Source of the DNA: Dasypus novemcinctus
Taxonomy: Eukaryota; Chordata; Mammalia; Cingulata; Dasypodidae
NCBI RefSeq assembly: GCF_030445035.2
Contig: NC_080683.1
Coordinates: 88,869,675-88,933,674 of the forward strand
Direction of reading: 5' to 3'
DNA: 64,000 nt
Under the pieces are notes generated by a model that was given only the letters and a program-made list of their open reading frames with translations, did not search any database and was not told the DNA's origin. The first letter of the stretch is position 1. Each line of letters starts with the position of its first letter. This document shows, piece after piece, positions 22,065-34,319 of the stretch. The translations under genes and the position numbers were made by a program.

Positions 22065-23938
22065 TCTCCTGCAAGGGAACAGCTGAGTGGGGACAGGGTC
22101 CTGCCTGAGTGACCCTGTTTTGGCAGCCCACGGGGCAGGAGCTTCAGGACATTGATCCGGAGAGAGTGTGACAAAGAGAGTAGTTGCTTGGGTTGAAGCC
22201 ATGAGTTTCTGGTGCTTGGGGCTGGAGCTTTGGGATGGCTGAGTCCTACCCTTGGGTCAGGAAGCCTCAGAGTTCACCTAGCCTTGCTGGTCATGCAGCC
22301 AGGGAGACAAACTCTGAGAGTGGGAGGGTGCTGGTGAAGGGTGGAATGGGTTCCCACGAGTGTGGGTTCAGTTGTCTGGACCCCCTTTTTTGAGCTTTGA
22401 GGAGCATACCAGCTGGCCTGAGGAGAAATCAGAAAGTGGGGGAGGCAAATCTGCCGAGGCAGCCAGATTTACCTAACCACCTTGGGATAAGGAAAATTGG
22501 CCTGGGAGAAGGTGGAGTCAGGCAATCAGCTAGTCCTATGCAACACACCTAAGGGAGGGGAGCAGTAGGAAATCTTTGAAAATCTTCCAAGAGCATATTT
22601 AAGGTTCCCAGCAGGGTGTGGGTGCTCTTTCTCAAAGAGACTGAGAGTCAGTTATTTTCTGGGGTGAGTTAATTCACCATGGTCACATTTGAATTTCAAA
22701 AGGGAACTCACACACAGGTTTCAGGCTGCCCTGGGAGAGAAAGCAGTTAGAAAAAAAAGGTTGGGAGGTGAAGGACAGATTCTTAATCAGCAGTTTATCC
22801 AATTGCAAAGAGTTGATCCTGCCCCCAGGGAAAGGGAGTCTTTTTGAAGAGCAAATCAACCCAGAAAGAAAGTTAGATCAGTGGAGGTGTTTCAGCCTTG
22901 AAAGCACACGGTCTCTAGTTTAATTCTGGGCTCCTCTGAGAGTGCTGACCCACTGGGCTATTAAACATGTAGCTGATATTTTAGGACAGGGAAGACATAG
23001 ATATTATCCTTGTATTAACTTCCCCCGGGTCTGTTATTTTTAAAAAAAAACTTACTTTTGTTACATAATCTAACTTGGTTTACTCACTAAAACCCACTTC
23101 AAATCTGCAGCAAAAAAGCTGCAGGGTAATTGATAAACACCAGCAGCCTGACAAGCTCCACAAGCACAGGGATTAAAAAGAAAATCTGGTGTTTCTTAAT
23201 GTTTGTCTGTTTCTTTGTTTTCTTGTCATTCCTTCCTCTTTATCCCTCCCCCTTTTTTAAAACTAGGTACTGCTGCTTATTTCCTGTTTGCTATTTCTTC
23301 TTCCTTGATCTCCTCTTTTCTATGTGTACTGATTTTGGCTACCTTCCTACATCTTTCTATCTTCCACCTTCTGTTGTTGCTCTTATCTTCCAACTCTCTT
23401 TCCTTAGCCCCCAATTTTTCTGGCTTTTAATTTCTAACAATTCTATTCTGTTTTCTATCTTTTATTAACTCTTTCTGTTATTGTCATTTCTTTTCTCTTT
23501 CTCTCTTCCCTTATCATCCTGGCCTTTTAATTCATACTGTATTCTTCTCCATATTCAGTTTCCCCTTTCATTGTAGGTACTCCACTTTTTATTCCTATAA
23601 CTCTACACTGCTTACATGAGTTTACTATTCATTCTCCTCGGTCTTTCACAGTTCTTCTGCTAACATTTACTATCAAGACTACTATTATAGTTTTTCTTTT
23701 CTTACCTCTTTTGCTTTCTTTGGTCCTAATCTTTGTCCATCAAGGGAACTTACAAAACAAGAAGGAAATAGAATAAGAACAAAGTGTCAAAGAGAACACT
23801 TAACACACACCAAAAAATGGCAATGAAATAAAACCTGAGACTAGAGGGAGAAGCTAATTGACTGAACAAATCCATCAAGATAAAATGATGACCAGATAAT
23901 AATAAAAAATTACAAACCATACCAATAATCAGGAAGAC
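22065..23938 (+). promoter_or_regulatory. L1-2 5' UTR
   Basis: This GC-moderate leader precedes ORF1. 22065-22970 is relatively G-rich, then 23190-23740 becomes strongly pyrimidine-rich. No long frame matches L1 proteins. By analogy with other L1s it should contain the internal promoter, but I cannot point to a specific site. No obvious tandem monomers are seen here, unlike L1-5. Confidence 0.55.
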
Positions 23939-24835
23939 ATGACCCAGTCCAATGAGCAAACTAAAAACCAAGAAGAAGAGCAGCACATCAAACAATTAAT
24001 CAAAGCTCTCCAAACAAATAACATGGACCAACTTAATGAAGTGAAGGAAGAGATTAAGGATATTAAGAAAACACTTGGAGAACATACTGAAGAAATTATA
24101 TGCATACACAAAAAGATAACAGATAGGATGATGATGAATGGCACAATCCAAGAAATCAAAAATACACTTCCAGCAAATAACAGCAGATTAGAAGAGGCAG
24201 AGGAAAGAATTAGTGATGTGGAAGACAGTACATCTGAAATCAAACAGATAGTAGAATTGATAGATAAAAAGATAGAAAAAAATCCAGCAGGGAGTTAGGG
24301 ATCTGAATGACAACACAAAATGCACAAACATAGACATTATAGACATCCCAGAAGGAGAAGAGAAGGGAAAGGGGACAGAAGAGGTGTTGGAGGATATAAT
24401 GGCTGAAAAATTCCCAAACCTATTGAGGGAGATGGATGTATCTGTCCAGGAAATGCAAAGCACCCCAAAGAGCATAAATCCCAGCAGGCCTACTCCAAAA
24501 CATGTACTTGTCAAATCATCCAATGCTCAAGACAAAGAGAAAATACTGATGGCTGCAAGAGAAAAGAGAACCATCGCATACAAAGGAAGCTCAATAAGAT
24601 AAAGGCTGATTTCTCATCTTAAGCCATGGAGGCAAGAAGGCAGTGGTATGACATAGTCAAGGTACTATAAGAAAAATATTTCCAGCCTAAGAATACTCCA
24701 TCCAGCAAAGCTGGCATTCAAAAATGATGGGGAGTTCAAAATATTCACAGATAAACAGAAATTAAGAGAGTATGCCAATAAGAAACCTGCCCTTCAAGAA
24801 ATACTAAAGGAGTTCTGCAGGTTGAAAGAAAAAAA
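23939..24835 (+). pseudogene. L1-2 ORF1 (RNA-binding protein), frameshifted
   Basis: ORF1p trimerises through a coiled coil and binds L1 RNA. Codons 1-119 (23939-24298) are open and rich in heptad-like Glu/Lys/Ile ('EIKDIKKTLGEH' near 24050). A stop after 'NPAGS' breaks the frame just before the RRM-like region. Recognisable remnants continue at 24384-24602 ('LVKSSNAQDKEKILMAAREK') and to about 24835 in other frames. The start is chosen at the first ATG of the coiled-coil frame. Confidence 0.85.
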
Positions 24836-24940
24836 ACAGGAGAGACAGAGTTTGAGGAGAGTATAAGAACAACTAAAAAGACAAATAAAAACAACATATG
24901 ATATAGACAAATCCAAAGAAAATATGGCTAAAGTAATTTC

Positions 24941-27900
24941 TTGAGAATAATAACACTGAATGTTAATGGATTAAGCTCACCAGGTAAGAGTTATAAATTG
25001 GCAGAATGGATAAGGAAATATGACCCAGCTATATGCTGTCTACAAGAAAACAATCTTAGACTCAAGGAAAGGAGGTTGAAAGTGAACAGCTGGAAAACAA
25101 TCTTACAAGCAAACAATAACCAAAAAAGGGCAGGAGTAGCTATATTAATATTGAACAAAATAGACTTTAAATGCAAAACTATTGTGAGAGACAAAGGACA
25201 TTACATATTAGTAAAAGGGGTAATCTTTCAAGAAGAAAGAACAATCATAAAGATTTATGCACCTAACCAGGGTGCCTCAAAATGCATGAGGCAAACATTG
25301 GAAAAACTAAGTGGAGGAATAGATACCTCTACAATTATAGTGGGGGACTTTAATACACCATTATCACCATTAGATATAACATCTCAACAGAGAATCAATA
25401 AAGAAAAAAAGATTTTGAATAATATATAGAAGATCTGGACCTAATAAACATATACAGAACACTACACCCAAATACAGCAGGATATACATTCTTCTCAAGT
25501 GCATATAGATCATTCTCCAAGATAGACCACATGCTAGGCCACAGAGAAGTCTCAATGAAGTCAGAAAGATTGAAATCATACAAAATAATTTCTCTGATCA
25601 CAGTGGAATAAAGCTGGAAATCTGCAAGGGCAAGAGAACCAGATTAGGAACAAAGATATGGAAGTTAAACAACACATTCTTAGACAAACAGTAGGTCAAG
25701 GAGGAAATCACAAAAGAAATCAGTAACTACCTTGAAATGAATGAAAATGATAACACAAACAAATTTATAGGATGCAGAAAACTGTACTGAAAGGGAAATT
25801 CATAACCATAAATTCATATAGCAAACAAGAAGAAAGAGCTAAAATTGAAAACCTAACTGTACACTCTGAGGAATTAGTGAAAAAACAACAAACTAACCTC
25901 TAAGGAAGAAGAAAGAAAGAAATAACAAGTATCAGAGCAAAACTAAATGAAATAGAAAATTAAAAGGCACTAGAAAAAATAAACAAAACAAAGAGCTGGT
26001 TCTTTGAGAAGATCAATAAAATTGACAAACCCTTAGCTAGACTAAAAAAAAAAAAAAAAAGAGAAAGGATGCAAATACACAACATAAGAAATGAGAAAGT
26101 GGATATCAGCACTGACCCCATAGAAATAAAGAGTATCATAAGAGGATTCTTTGAAAAGGTATATGTGAAAAAGAAGGACAGTTTAGAGGACATGGACAAA
26201 TTCATAGAAACACATAAGCAGCCTACATTGATGAAAGAAGAAATTAATGATCTCAACAAAGCAATCACAAGTAAAAGTATAGAATCAGTCATTAAAAACC
26301 TTCCAACCAAGAAGAGCCCCAGGCCACATGACTTCACAGGAGAATACTACCAAATATTCTAGAAATAACTAACACCAATCTTGCTTAAACTGTTTTAAAA
26401 AATTGAAATAGAAGGAACATTGCCTAACTCATTCTATAATGCCAACATTACTCTAATCCTGAAGAGAAACAAAGACACCACAAAAAAGGAAAATTATAGG
26501 CCAATCTCTCTAATGAACCTAGATGTTAAAATCCTCAAGAAAATACTTGCTAAGCATATTCAACAACACAACAAACAAATTATACACCAAGACAAAGTAG
26601 GTTTCATCCCTGGTATGCAAGGATGGTTCAACATAAGAAAATCAATCAATGTAATACACCACCCAAACAGATCAAAAGTTAAAAATCACATGATTATATC
26701 TATAGATGCAGAAAAAGCATTCAACAAAATACAACACCCTTTCCTGATTAAAAAAAGCCCTGCAAAAGATAGGAATAGAAGGAAACTTTCTGAACATGAT
26801 AAAGGGTATATATGAAAAACCCACAGCTAATATCATTTACAATGGTGAAATCCTAAAATCTTTCCCTCTAAGATCAGGAACAAGACAAAGATGCCCACTC
26901 TCACTTCTCCTGGTTAGCATTGTGTTAGAAGTACTTGCTTGAGCACTGGGACAAGAAACATATAAAAGACATCCAAATTGGAAAGGAAGAAGTAAAAATT
27001 TCACCATTTGCTGATGGCATGATCATATACATAGAAAGCCCTGTGAAATCTACAACAAAGCTTCTAGAATTTATAAACAATTCAGTAAAGTCACAGGTTA
27101 TAAGATCAATGTGCAAAAATTAGTAGAATTTTTGTATATCAATAATGAGCAATCTAAGGAGGAAATCAAGAAAAAAATACCATTTACAATAGTAACTAAA
27201 AAAATCAAGTACCTACATATAAATTTAACTAAACATTTAAAAGATTTTACACAGAAAACTACACAGCACTGTTCAAGGAAATCAAAGAAGACCTAAATAA
27301 ATGGAAGAATAGTCCCTGTTCATGCATAGGAAGACTAAATATCATTAAGATGTTTATCCCACTCAAGCTGATCTATAGATTTAATGCCATCCCAATAAAA
27401 ATCAACACAGTATTTTTCAATGAACTGGAAAAACTAATTATGAAATTCATTTGGAAGAGAAAGAGGCCCTAAATATCCAAAAACATATTTAAAAAGAAAA
27501 ATGAAATTGGAGGAATCACACTACCTGACTTTAAAACATATTACAAAGCTACAGTGGTCAAAACAGCATAATATTGGCACAAGGATAGGCATACTGACCG
27601 ATGGAACTGAATTGAGAGCTCTGATAGAGATCCTCGCATACACAGTCATCTGATATTTGACATGGTCACCAAATCCTCTCAACTGGAAGAGAATGGCCCC
27701 TTCAACAAATGGAGCTTGGAGATCTAGATATCCACAGGCAAAAGAATGAGAGTGCAATACCTTCTCACACCTTATACAAAATTCAACTCAAGATGTATCA
27801 AAGATTTAAATATAAGAACCAAGACCATAAAGACCATGGAAGACAATGTAAGGAAGCATCTACAGGACCTTGTAATAGGAAATGGCTTCATGAACTTCAC

Positions 27901-29152
27901 ACCCAAAGCATGAGCTATGAAAGAAAAATTAGGCAGCGGACTTGGTCCAGTGGTTAGGGCATCCATCTACCACATGGGAGGTCTGTGGTTCAAACCCCAG
28001 GCCTCCTTGACCCATGTGAAGCTGGCCCATGTGCAGTGCTGATGTGCACAAGGAGAGTTGTGCCACGCAGTGGTGTCCCCTGTGTAGGGGAGCCCCATGT
28101 ACAAGGAGTGTACCCCGTAAGGAGAGCTGCCCAGTGTGAAAGAAAGTGTAGCCTGCCTAAGAATGGCACCGCCCACACGGAGATCTGACACGAGATGATG
28201 CAACAAAAAGAAACTCAGATTCCCATGCCACTGACAACAACAGAAGCAGACAAAGAAGATGCAGCAAATAGAGAAAACAGACAACCGGGGTGGGGGGTGG
28301 GGGTGGGGGGAAGGGAGAGAAATAAATAAATAAATGTTTAAAAAAAAAGAAAGAAAAATTAGAAAAATGGGATTTCCTCAAAATTAAAGCCTTTTACACC
28401 TCAAAGAATTTTATCAAGGAAGTCAAAAGACAGCCTACTCAAAGGGAGAAAATATTTGGTAACCATATATCTGATAGGAACCTAATATCCAGCATATAAA
28501 AAGAAATCCTATATCTCTAAAATAAAGAGAAACAAACCATTAAAAAAATAGGCAAGAGATTTGAAAAGACACTTCTCCAAAGAAGAAATACAAATGACTA
28601 AAAAGCACATGAAAAGATCTCAACATCACTAGTTATTAGGGAAATGTGAATCAAAACTACAATGAGATATCATCTCATACCCATTAGAATGGTGACTATT
28701 AAAAAACAGAGGACTGTAAGTTTTGGGAAAGATGTGGAGGAATGGGAACCCTCATCCACTGTTGGCAGGAATGTAGAAGGATTCAGACATTGTGGAAGAC
28801 AGTTTGGCAGTTCCTCAAAAACCTAGCTATTGAATTGCAATATGACCCAGCAATTCCACTGCTGGGTATATTTCCAGAAGAACTGAAAACAAGGACACGA
28901 ACCAACATATGCACACTAATGTTCATAGTGGCATTATTTATTATTGCCAAAAGTTGGAATCAGCCCAAATGCCCATCAATAGATAAATGGATAAACAAAA
29001 TGTTGCATATACATACAATGGGATACTACTCAGATATAAGAAGGAATACAATACCAATACATGGGATAACATGGATGAATCTTGAGAACTTTATGTTGAG
29101 TGAAGCAAGCCAGGCATTGATGGACAAACATTATGTGACCTCCCTGATATGA
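24941..29152 (+). pseudogene. L1-2 ORF2 (endonuclease/reverse transcriptase), broken
   Basis: The endonuclease N-terminus is clear at 24941-25429: 'ITLNVNGLSS', 'CCLQEN', 'IYAPNQGA' and 'VGDFNTPLS'. RT-region pieces follow at 26069-26815 ('[19 protein letters not shown]', '[13 protein letters not shown]') and 26935-27123 ('[12 protein letters not shown]', where the usual F/YADD box has become FADG). The C-terminal region is at 28742-29152 ('QYDPAIPLLGI', 'MGYYSDI'). At least six frame breaks and a 417-bp SINE interrupt it. Enzymatically dead. Confidence 0.92.
27933..28349 (+). mobile_element. DAS-type SINE nested in L1-2 ORF2
   Basis: A full-length copy with the usual 'gcggacttggtccagtgg' head and an 'aaataaataaataaatg' tail. 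Perfect 13-bp duplications 'aaagaaaaattag' flank it at 27920-27932 and 28350-28362. It post-dates L1-2. A G-rich 'ggggtggggggtgggggtgg' run at 28289-28312 lies before the tail. Confidence 0.95.
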
Positions 29153-32029
29153 ATTAAACAAATCATGCTGTCTCAGAGAGCTAGAGACTGGAAGGTAGGC
29201 TTATCAGAAGTAAGGAGGAAGAGGACGGTAGTGAGTCAATGCCTACATGGGCAAAATATATGGTAATGTGGAGGTAAGTAGTTGTGCAGTAAAGGGATAA
29301 GATGGAGGCATAGGGATACTATTGTGTGGGGCTTTGCAGTCTTCAGGGTGGCTAGGGTTGGGAGGATGGGTCAGATGGTTCATGGAATTGAGGGGAAGGT
29401 TGGGGGGAGCAGGTGAACATGGGAGACTGTCAGGTATGTAGTTGAAACTACAGTGTTGGGAAAACTCTTCAGAAAATATAATAAGGAAGGGTTAATGGCT
29501 TAAGGTGTTTGACTGAGGGCATCTGGCACTGAGTACACCTGGAGCCGGGTTCTAGGGAGTGTGTGAGTGCTCCTCATGTCATAGTGTGTTATATGTAATG
29601 AGTGGGAAGGTGTTGGACTGCCATCCTAGAGAGGCCTGATGGTCTCAAACAGTGGGGAGAGTGTATCTCAAGACAATGGGTGGCTCCCAATGGGAGAGGA
29701 CAGACTAGTGTATCACGCCCTCAGCATTGTTGAGAGAATTAATGAATTTTGTCCTTTAAGCTGTGAAGCTAGGTTGTCATATGGACCCCTAGGGTAGCAG
29801 GAAAGAGGAATAGACAGCAGTGGGGGTAACTGGGAGGCAATGGAAGTGTTCCACAAAATTGTGCAATGATGGATACAGACCATGTTAAATTTCTCCAGAA
29901 ATTTATAAAAGTGTATAGTCTAAAATGTAAACCATAATGGAACCGTGGTTAGTAGCTATGTTTCAGTATCTGTACCTCAGTTGTAGCAAACATAATATCC
30001 ACATGTAAAAAGCTCATTGCTGGGGAAGGGGGAAAAGTGTTTGATGTTGGGTATATGGGAGTCCCCTATATTCTATACTGTAACCTAAAACTTTTTTGAA
30101 GACATAATAATAATAAAAAAAGGATGTAGACACTGAGTAAGAAATGGAAGAGATTGCCTTGCCACTGTACATACAGGGCAACACCTATTACAGTGACGAA
30201 AGGCAAAACATCAAAAAAAAGTTTTATGATATTTTTCATTTTAATATCCCAATTTATTTTTTACTTTTAGTTTTTCTAAATTATTATGTGTTCTATTTTT
30301 AATCTTAACCTATCATTACTATTTCATTTTCCTACTAATTGAATTTGGCAATATATTAGGCTTCATTTTGAAAGAAACTCTTGGGTCACAGATGGGATCA
30401 AATATGGCAGGGGAGGAGCATTGTTGTGGGGTGTCATTGATGGGGGATGTATGGGTGGGAGGGAGTTCTCCAGGGCATATATATAGGGTATATAAATTTG
30501 TTCAGATGTTTGTTGAGTATTGTCATAGTGGGCAGAGTTACACATGATGACTGAGGGAGCGTTGACTTCCCATCCTGGGGAGCTCTGTCACATTCCCTAA
30601 TGGAACAGCAACAATCCCCCAAGTGCGAAGGCAAAGACCAGTGAAGGATGGTCCAATGATGGGCCCTTGATACTGATGACTATGCTTATGAGCCTGTGTG
30701 CTTGAAATTTCAACTAGGCCTAAAGCTGCAGGGTGCCTAAGAGTTACCTCCTGAGAGGCTCCATATTGCTCAAATGTGGCCACTCTCTAAGCCAAACTCA
30801 GCATTCAAATGCATTACCTTCCCCCTAGTGGGCCATGACTCCCAGGGATGAATCTCTCTGGTGCCGAGAGATTACTACCAAGCACTAGCTGGTAATGCAA
30901 CTAGGAAAAGACCTTGAATGAAAGGAGGAAATGGTAAAGACAAATGAATTTATATGGCTAAGAGACTTCACAGTGAGTCAGGAATTCATCAGAGGGGTCA
31001 CGCTTATGCATGTCTCAGTAGGATCCCAGAGACAGCCAAGGTATATATAACCCCAAGTAGTGGTGCTCCTTAGGGCTACAGAGACACCCAGATCCTATGG
31101 TCATGGCAGATGGCTCTGGAGTTCCGTGCCTTGCCAGTGGACCATACTTTGGAATTTGTGCTCCTGGATGTGATGTAGTTGGACTCAGATGTGACCTCTC
31201 TACACATGCCTCTTCTGTCACTTTTACTTTACCTGTGGTTGGCATTGGGGTTGGTGTGTGCTCAGGAGACTTGAATCTCTGGACTTTCCATGTGCTAGCT
31301 GGACCCTGAGCCTCAGCAGAGTTGCAACACCTACTCTCTGGTTCATTGAACTTTCCCAGGTCAGCTAACAGGGAGGTGAGGATGGTCAACCACCACACCA
31401 GGAACTGATAGAGTCTATAACTGCAAGCAGGAGAATCCCATCCATCAGCCATGTGGGATTTAAACACCCTCTCGATTTAGAGGTGAAGTGGATATTGCCA
31501 CCCCAGGGCCCTCAGAATGGAGGAATAAAATATGGATTAGTGTGGATTTACTGGTATTCTACTATAGAATTATTGTGACTCTCAGAATGGAAGAAATTGT
31601 ATCACTGATGTGGAGATAGTGGCCATGGGAGTTGCTGTGGGCAGGGAGAGGGAAGAAGTGTGATATAGGGGCATTTTTGGGACTTGGAGTTGTCTTGAAT
31701 GATATTGCAGGGGCAGATGCAGGACATTATATATCCTGCCATTACCAACTGAATGGGCTGTGGGAGAGTGTATACTAGAATGTGAACTCTAATCCATTTG
31801 ATGTAGTAGTACTCCAAAATGTATTCATCAAATGCAATGAATGTGCCACATGGATGAAAGAGATTGTTGATGTGGGAAGAGTGGGGATGCAGGAGTGCAG
31901 TATATGGGAACCTCTTATATTTTTTAATGTAACATTTTGTGTGATCTATGTATCTTTTTTGAAAAAGACAATAAAAATAAATTTAAAAAATAAAATAAAT
32001 AAAAAACATAAAACAGATGCATAAAAAAG
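29153..32029 (+). other. L1-2 long 3' UTR with two related modules (A and B)
   Basis: After the ORF2 stop, module A runs to an internal A-rich segment at about 30105-30121 ('ataataataaaaaaagg'). Module B runs from there to the final A-rich tail at about 31966-32029. The modules share features such as a 'catcct.g.gag' block (about 29622 and 30573) and the closing phrase 'cctatattctatactgtaac', which is 'cttatattttttaatgtaac' in B, followed by an A-rich stretch. The 150-codon frame at 31015-31467 is not L1 coding. The same A-then-B order recurs at 39757-42102. Confidence 0.65.
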
Positions 32030-32048
32030 AAAAACCTATTAGCTGAGC
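32030..32048. repeat. Right target-site duplication of L1-2
   Basis: 'aaaaacctattagctgagc' matches the left copy at 22046-22064 except for one G/A difference. The adjoining small SINE re-used part of this same sequence as its own target. Confidence 0.85.
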
Positions 32049-32136
32049 ATTGCAGTTGTATGTCAATTGTTGAGCAGCTGCCTCACATGTATGAGATCCT
32101 GGGTTCAACACCTGGTACTTCCTAAAAAAGAACAAT
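32049..32136 (+). mobile_element. Very short tRNA-like SINE at the L1-2 boundary
   Basis: An 88-bp insert has a box-B-like 'gggttcaacacc' and ends in 'ttcctaaaaaagaacaa'. Its flanks 'cctattagctga' (32035-32046 and 32137-32148) are perfect 12-bp duplications. It resembles the head at 47904-47980. Confidence 0.75.
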
Positions 32137-32148
32137 CCTATTAGCTGA

Positions 32149-33540
32149 CACAGGGAAACCACTATTAGCCCTAAATTAAGAAATGTGCTTAAGATCAAGA
32201 GCTGTTAGGAGCAGCGTACCAGGACATTCTTCAAGGGTAACATGATCATAACAAAATGTCACCAGTGCTTAGTTGGATGAGGAAAACCATCCAGTTGCTT
32301 CCATACATTTACCCTGAGCACAAAGAGGAATGAAGCAGTCCGGTCATGAGACCTTCAGAGCCATCTGCCAGGCTGCAGGGTGTGTGCATTGATTTCAATC
32401 TTTGAAGACATAAACAGTTAAATAGAGGGAGTGTGAACACAGATTTGTTGGTGCTAGTAGTTTTTAAACCAGGCCATCTGCCCTCTGGGGTGGTGATGTA
32501 AATTCTCTTTGTAGTGCAGAATGATTTTCTTGTTGTGTCTTTGTTAGCTCATCCTTAAATTCCTCATACTGTTCTTTTCTGTCCTCTCTTTCCAAGTTTC
32601 CTTAGCAACTGCTTTTAACAGAAAGAAAAAGGAACAGCAGGAGATAGCCTTCCAATGTCTGTCTTTGCTCTACCAGGATTTATCCACAAGTTCACTTCAG
32701 TTCCACAAGTCTTTCCTTGAGTGCCTCCTCAGATGGACACAGTGCTGTGTAGTGCAGAGATGAACGGGTCTTTATTTTCACTGAACCAAACCCAAGGAAC
32801 TACTTCTGAATTTGGGCATGCCTGCCTGCTTGTGGTAGCTTCTATTTCTCCCACACAAGCTCATCCAGTGCTTCTTTCTTAACTGACAGTTGAAAACTTA
32901 AAACACTTGCCTAATTTTCCCCGCTCACACCAGGTGTAGCACAAAGCACCGTATACTTGCTCATTAGTAGTACTGACGATATAGAGGAAGAAAATGGCTC
33001 TACTCTGCTTTCTTTAACATGAACAACAGAGTTTATCTATAAAAATTTGCAACTGCTAATGATATTTTTGGCAGAAAGAAATTGCTATACTTCCATGAGA
33101 ATATGATTCACCTGTAGTATACATAGGATATAACCAAATTTTGAGTTTAGGACACAGAACAACTGCTGAAAGAAGAACAAAAGTAATGGACTTAAAAGTA
33201 TACATGTATAGGGAAAAATAAATGTGTATGAAGCTACTACCAAGTTTCATGTACAGTGATTTGCACTGATGTTCTCTGTATGTGGTTTTTAATCAGGCTG
33301 CAGTGGTGGTTAAGATAAAATTCTGGGCCATTTGGATTTAATTGCCATCCTGAGTGCCCTGAACACAACTGCCATTCAGCCTCTTTTTGGCACTTTTCAT
33401 GGCTATGTCCCAACTTCCCATGATCCTTGAACTGAAGGACAAATGCCTGGCATAGCTGGTGCTTCCTGTACTTGTCCCAGCATGAAGAGAAGACTAGCAT
33501 GCCTTGTGATAAGTTATGCCCAGACCATAGTGAATGATCC
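32149..33540. other. Unique DNA, no gene seen
   Basis: No convincing gene. The 87-codon minus-strand frame at 33237-33500 has no domain that I recognise. Confidence 0.45.
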
Positions 33541-33544
33541 TTAT

Positions 33545-33690
33545 TTTGAATTCACCCTGATTATCTCATTTGATACATGGAGAAAGCAAAGATAGGAGTA
33601 TTTTAGTGACTTGCTGAGGTAGGGAAAGATATTTCGAGGCAGAGCTAAATTTTAAAGATAGATCTGACCCCAGGCCTTCCCATCAAGCTG
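33545..33690 (-). repeat. MIR fragment
   Basis: The reverse complement of a MIR is readable: 'gatacatggagaaagcaaag', 'gtgacttgctgaggtag', 'ggcagagctaaattt' and 'tctgaccccaggccttcc'. Moderately diverged. Confidence 0.7.
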
Positions 33691-33889
33691 ATTGTCATGG
33701 AATGTCAGAGTGCTCACTTTTCCTTGGTGGGTGCCTTTTTTTCCTCACTTAGTGGCATATTAGCCATCAACTCTGAGTATATAACTCAGTGTCTTTATAT
33801 ATGGGGAACATGAGTGGAATGACAGGCTCAGAAGGCAAGAGCAGAGAGGACAACTCAGCATCTGTACCAAGCAGGCAGGGCTTTACCAG

Positions 33890-34105
33890 CTGGTATTTAC
33901 ATGTATGTAAAGGCATACACATAAAGTTGTGTAATAGCAAAAATCTGGAAGCAATTTAAATGCCTACCACAGGGGGTGGTTAAATTCATTTAAGGAAGTC
34001 CACAGAGTGAAATATTATGCAGCATTTTAAAAGGTGTGGGGTAGATCTTTATATGCTGATATGGCAGTATGCACAATAAAAATTCAAGTAAAGAGCATTT
34101 TCCAT
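33890..34105 (+). repeat. Ancient L1 3' fragment
   Basis: The phrases 'gtaatagcaaaaatctggaa', 'aaatgcctaccacag', 'gtgaaatattatgcagc' and 'gatatggcagtatgcac' match the C-terminal ORF2/3' end of old L1M-type elements. It is strongly diverged and truncated. Confidence 0.7.
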
Positions 34106-34319
34106 TCAGAAGATAGAAAGCGTGGGTTGGATAAAGGGAGCAGCATCTGAGACATAGAGATTAGTGAATTGTGAGAAGTAAGAAGCAGGGGGTTTACAGC
34201 AGAGGGACCAATTTCCTGAGGCCATCATGTGCCCATGATAACTTAAAACCCTGGCACGAATGATGTCTTCCAACTCTATGATGACATAAATGTAGGTCTG
34301 GTGGCACGCTATAGTCACA

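Larger units (their letters stand above)
22065..32029 (+). mobile_element. L1-2, near-complete sense LINE-1 (about 9.5 kb without nested SINE)
   Basis: In order: 5' UTR 22065-23938, decayed ORF1 from 23939, decayed ORF2 24941-29152, 3' UTR 29153-32029, and an A-rich tail. A 19-bp duplication (22046-22064 and 32030-32048, one mismatch) brackets it, which argues for one insertion event. A DAS SINE sits inside ORF2. The length is well above the 6-7 kb usual for mammalian L1. All ORFs carry stops and frameshifts, so it is immobile. Confidence 0.85.

Noticed and set aside
31015-31467. 150-codon minus-strand open frame
   Set aside because: Lies antisense within the L1-2 3' UTR module B; related frames are not preserved in the other module B copies.
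32049-32136. A genuine tRNA gene
   Set aside because: Box-B-like sequence is present, but the segment cannot fold as a full cloverleaf by eye, and it has an A-rich tail and target duplications, so it is a SINE.
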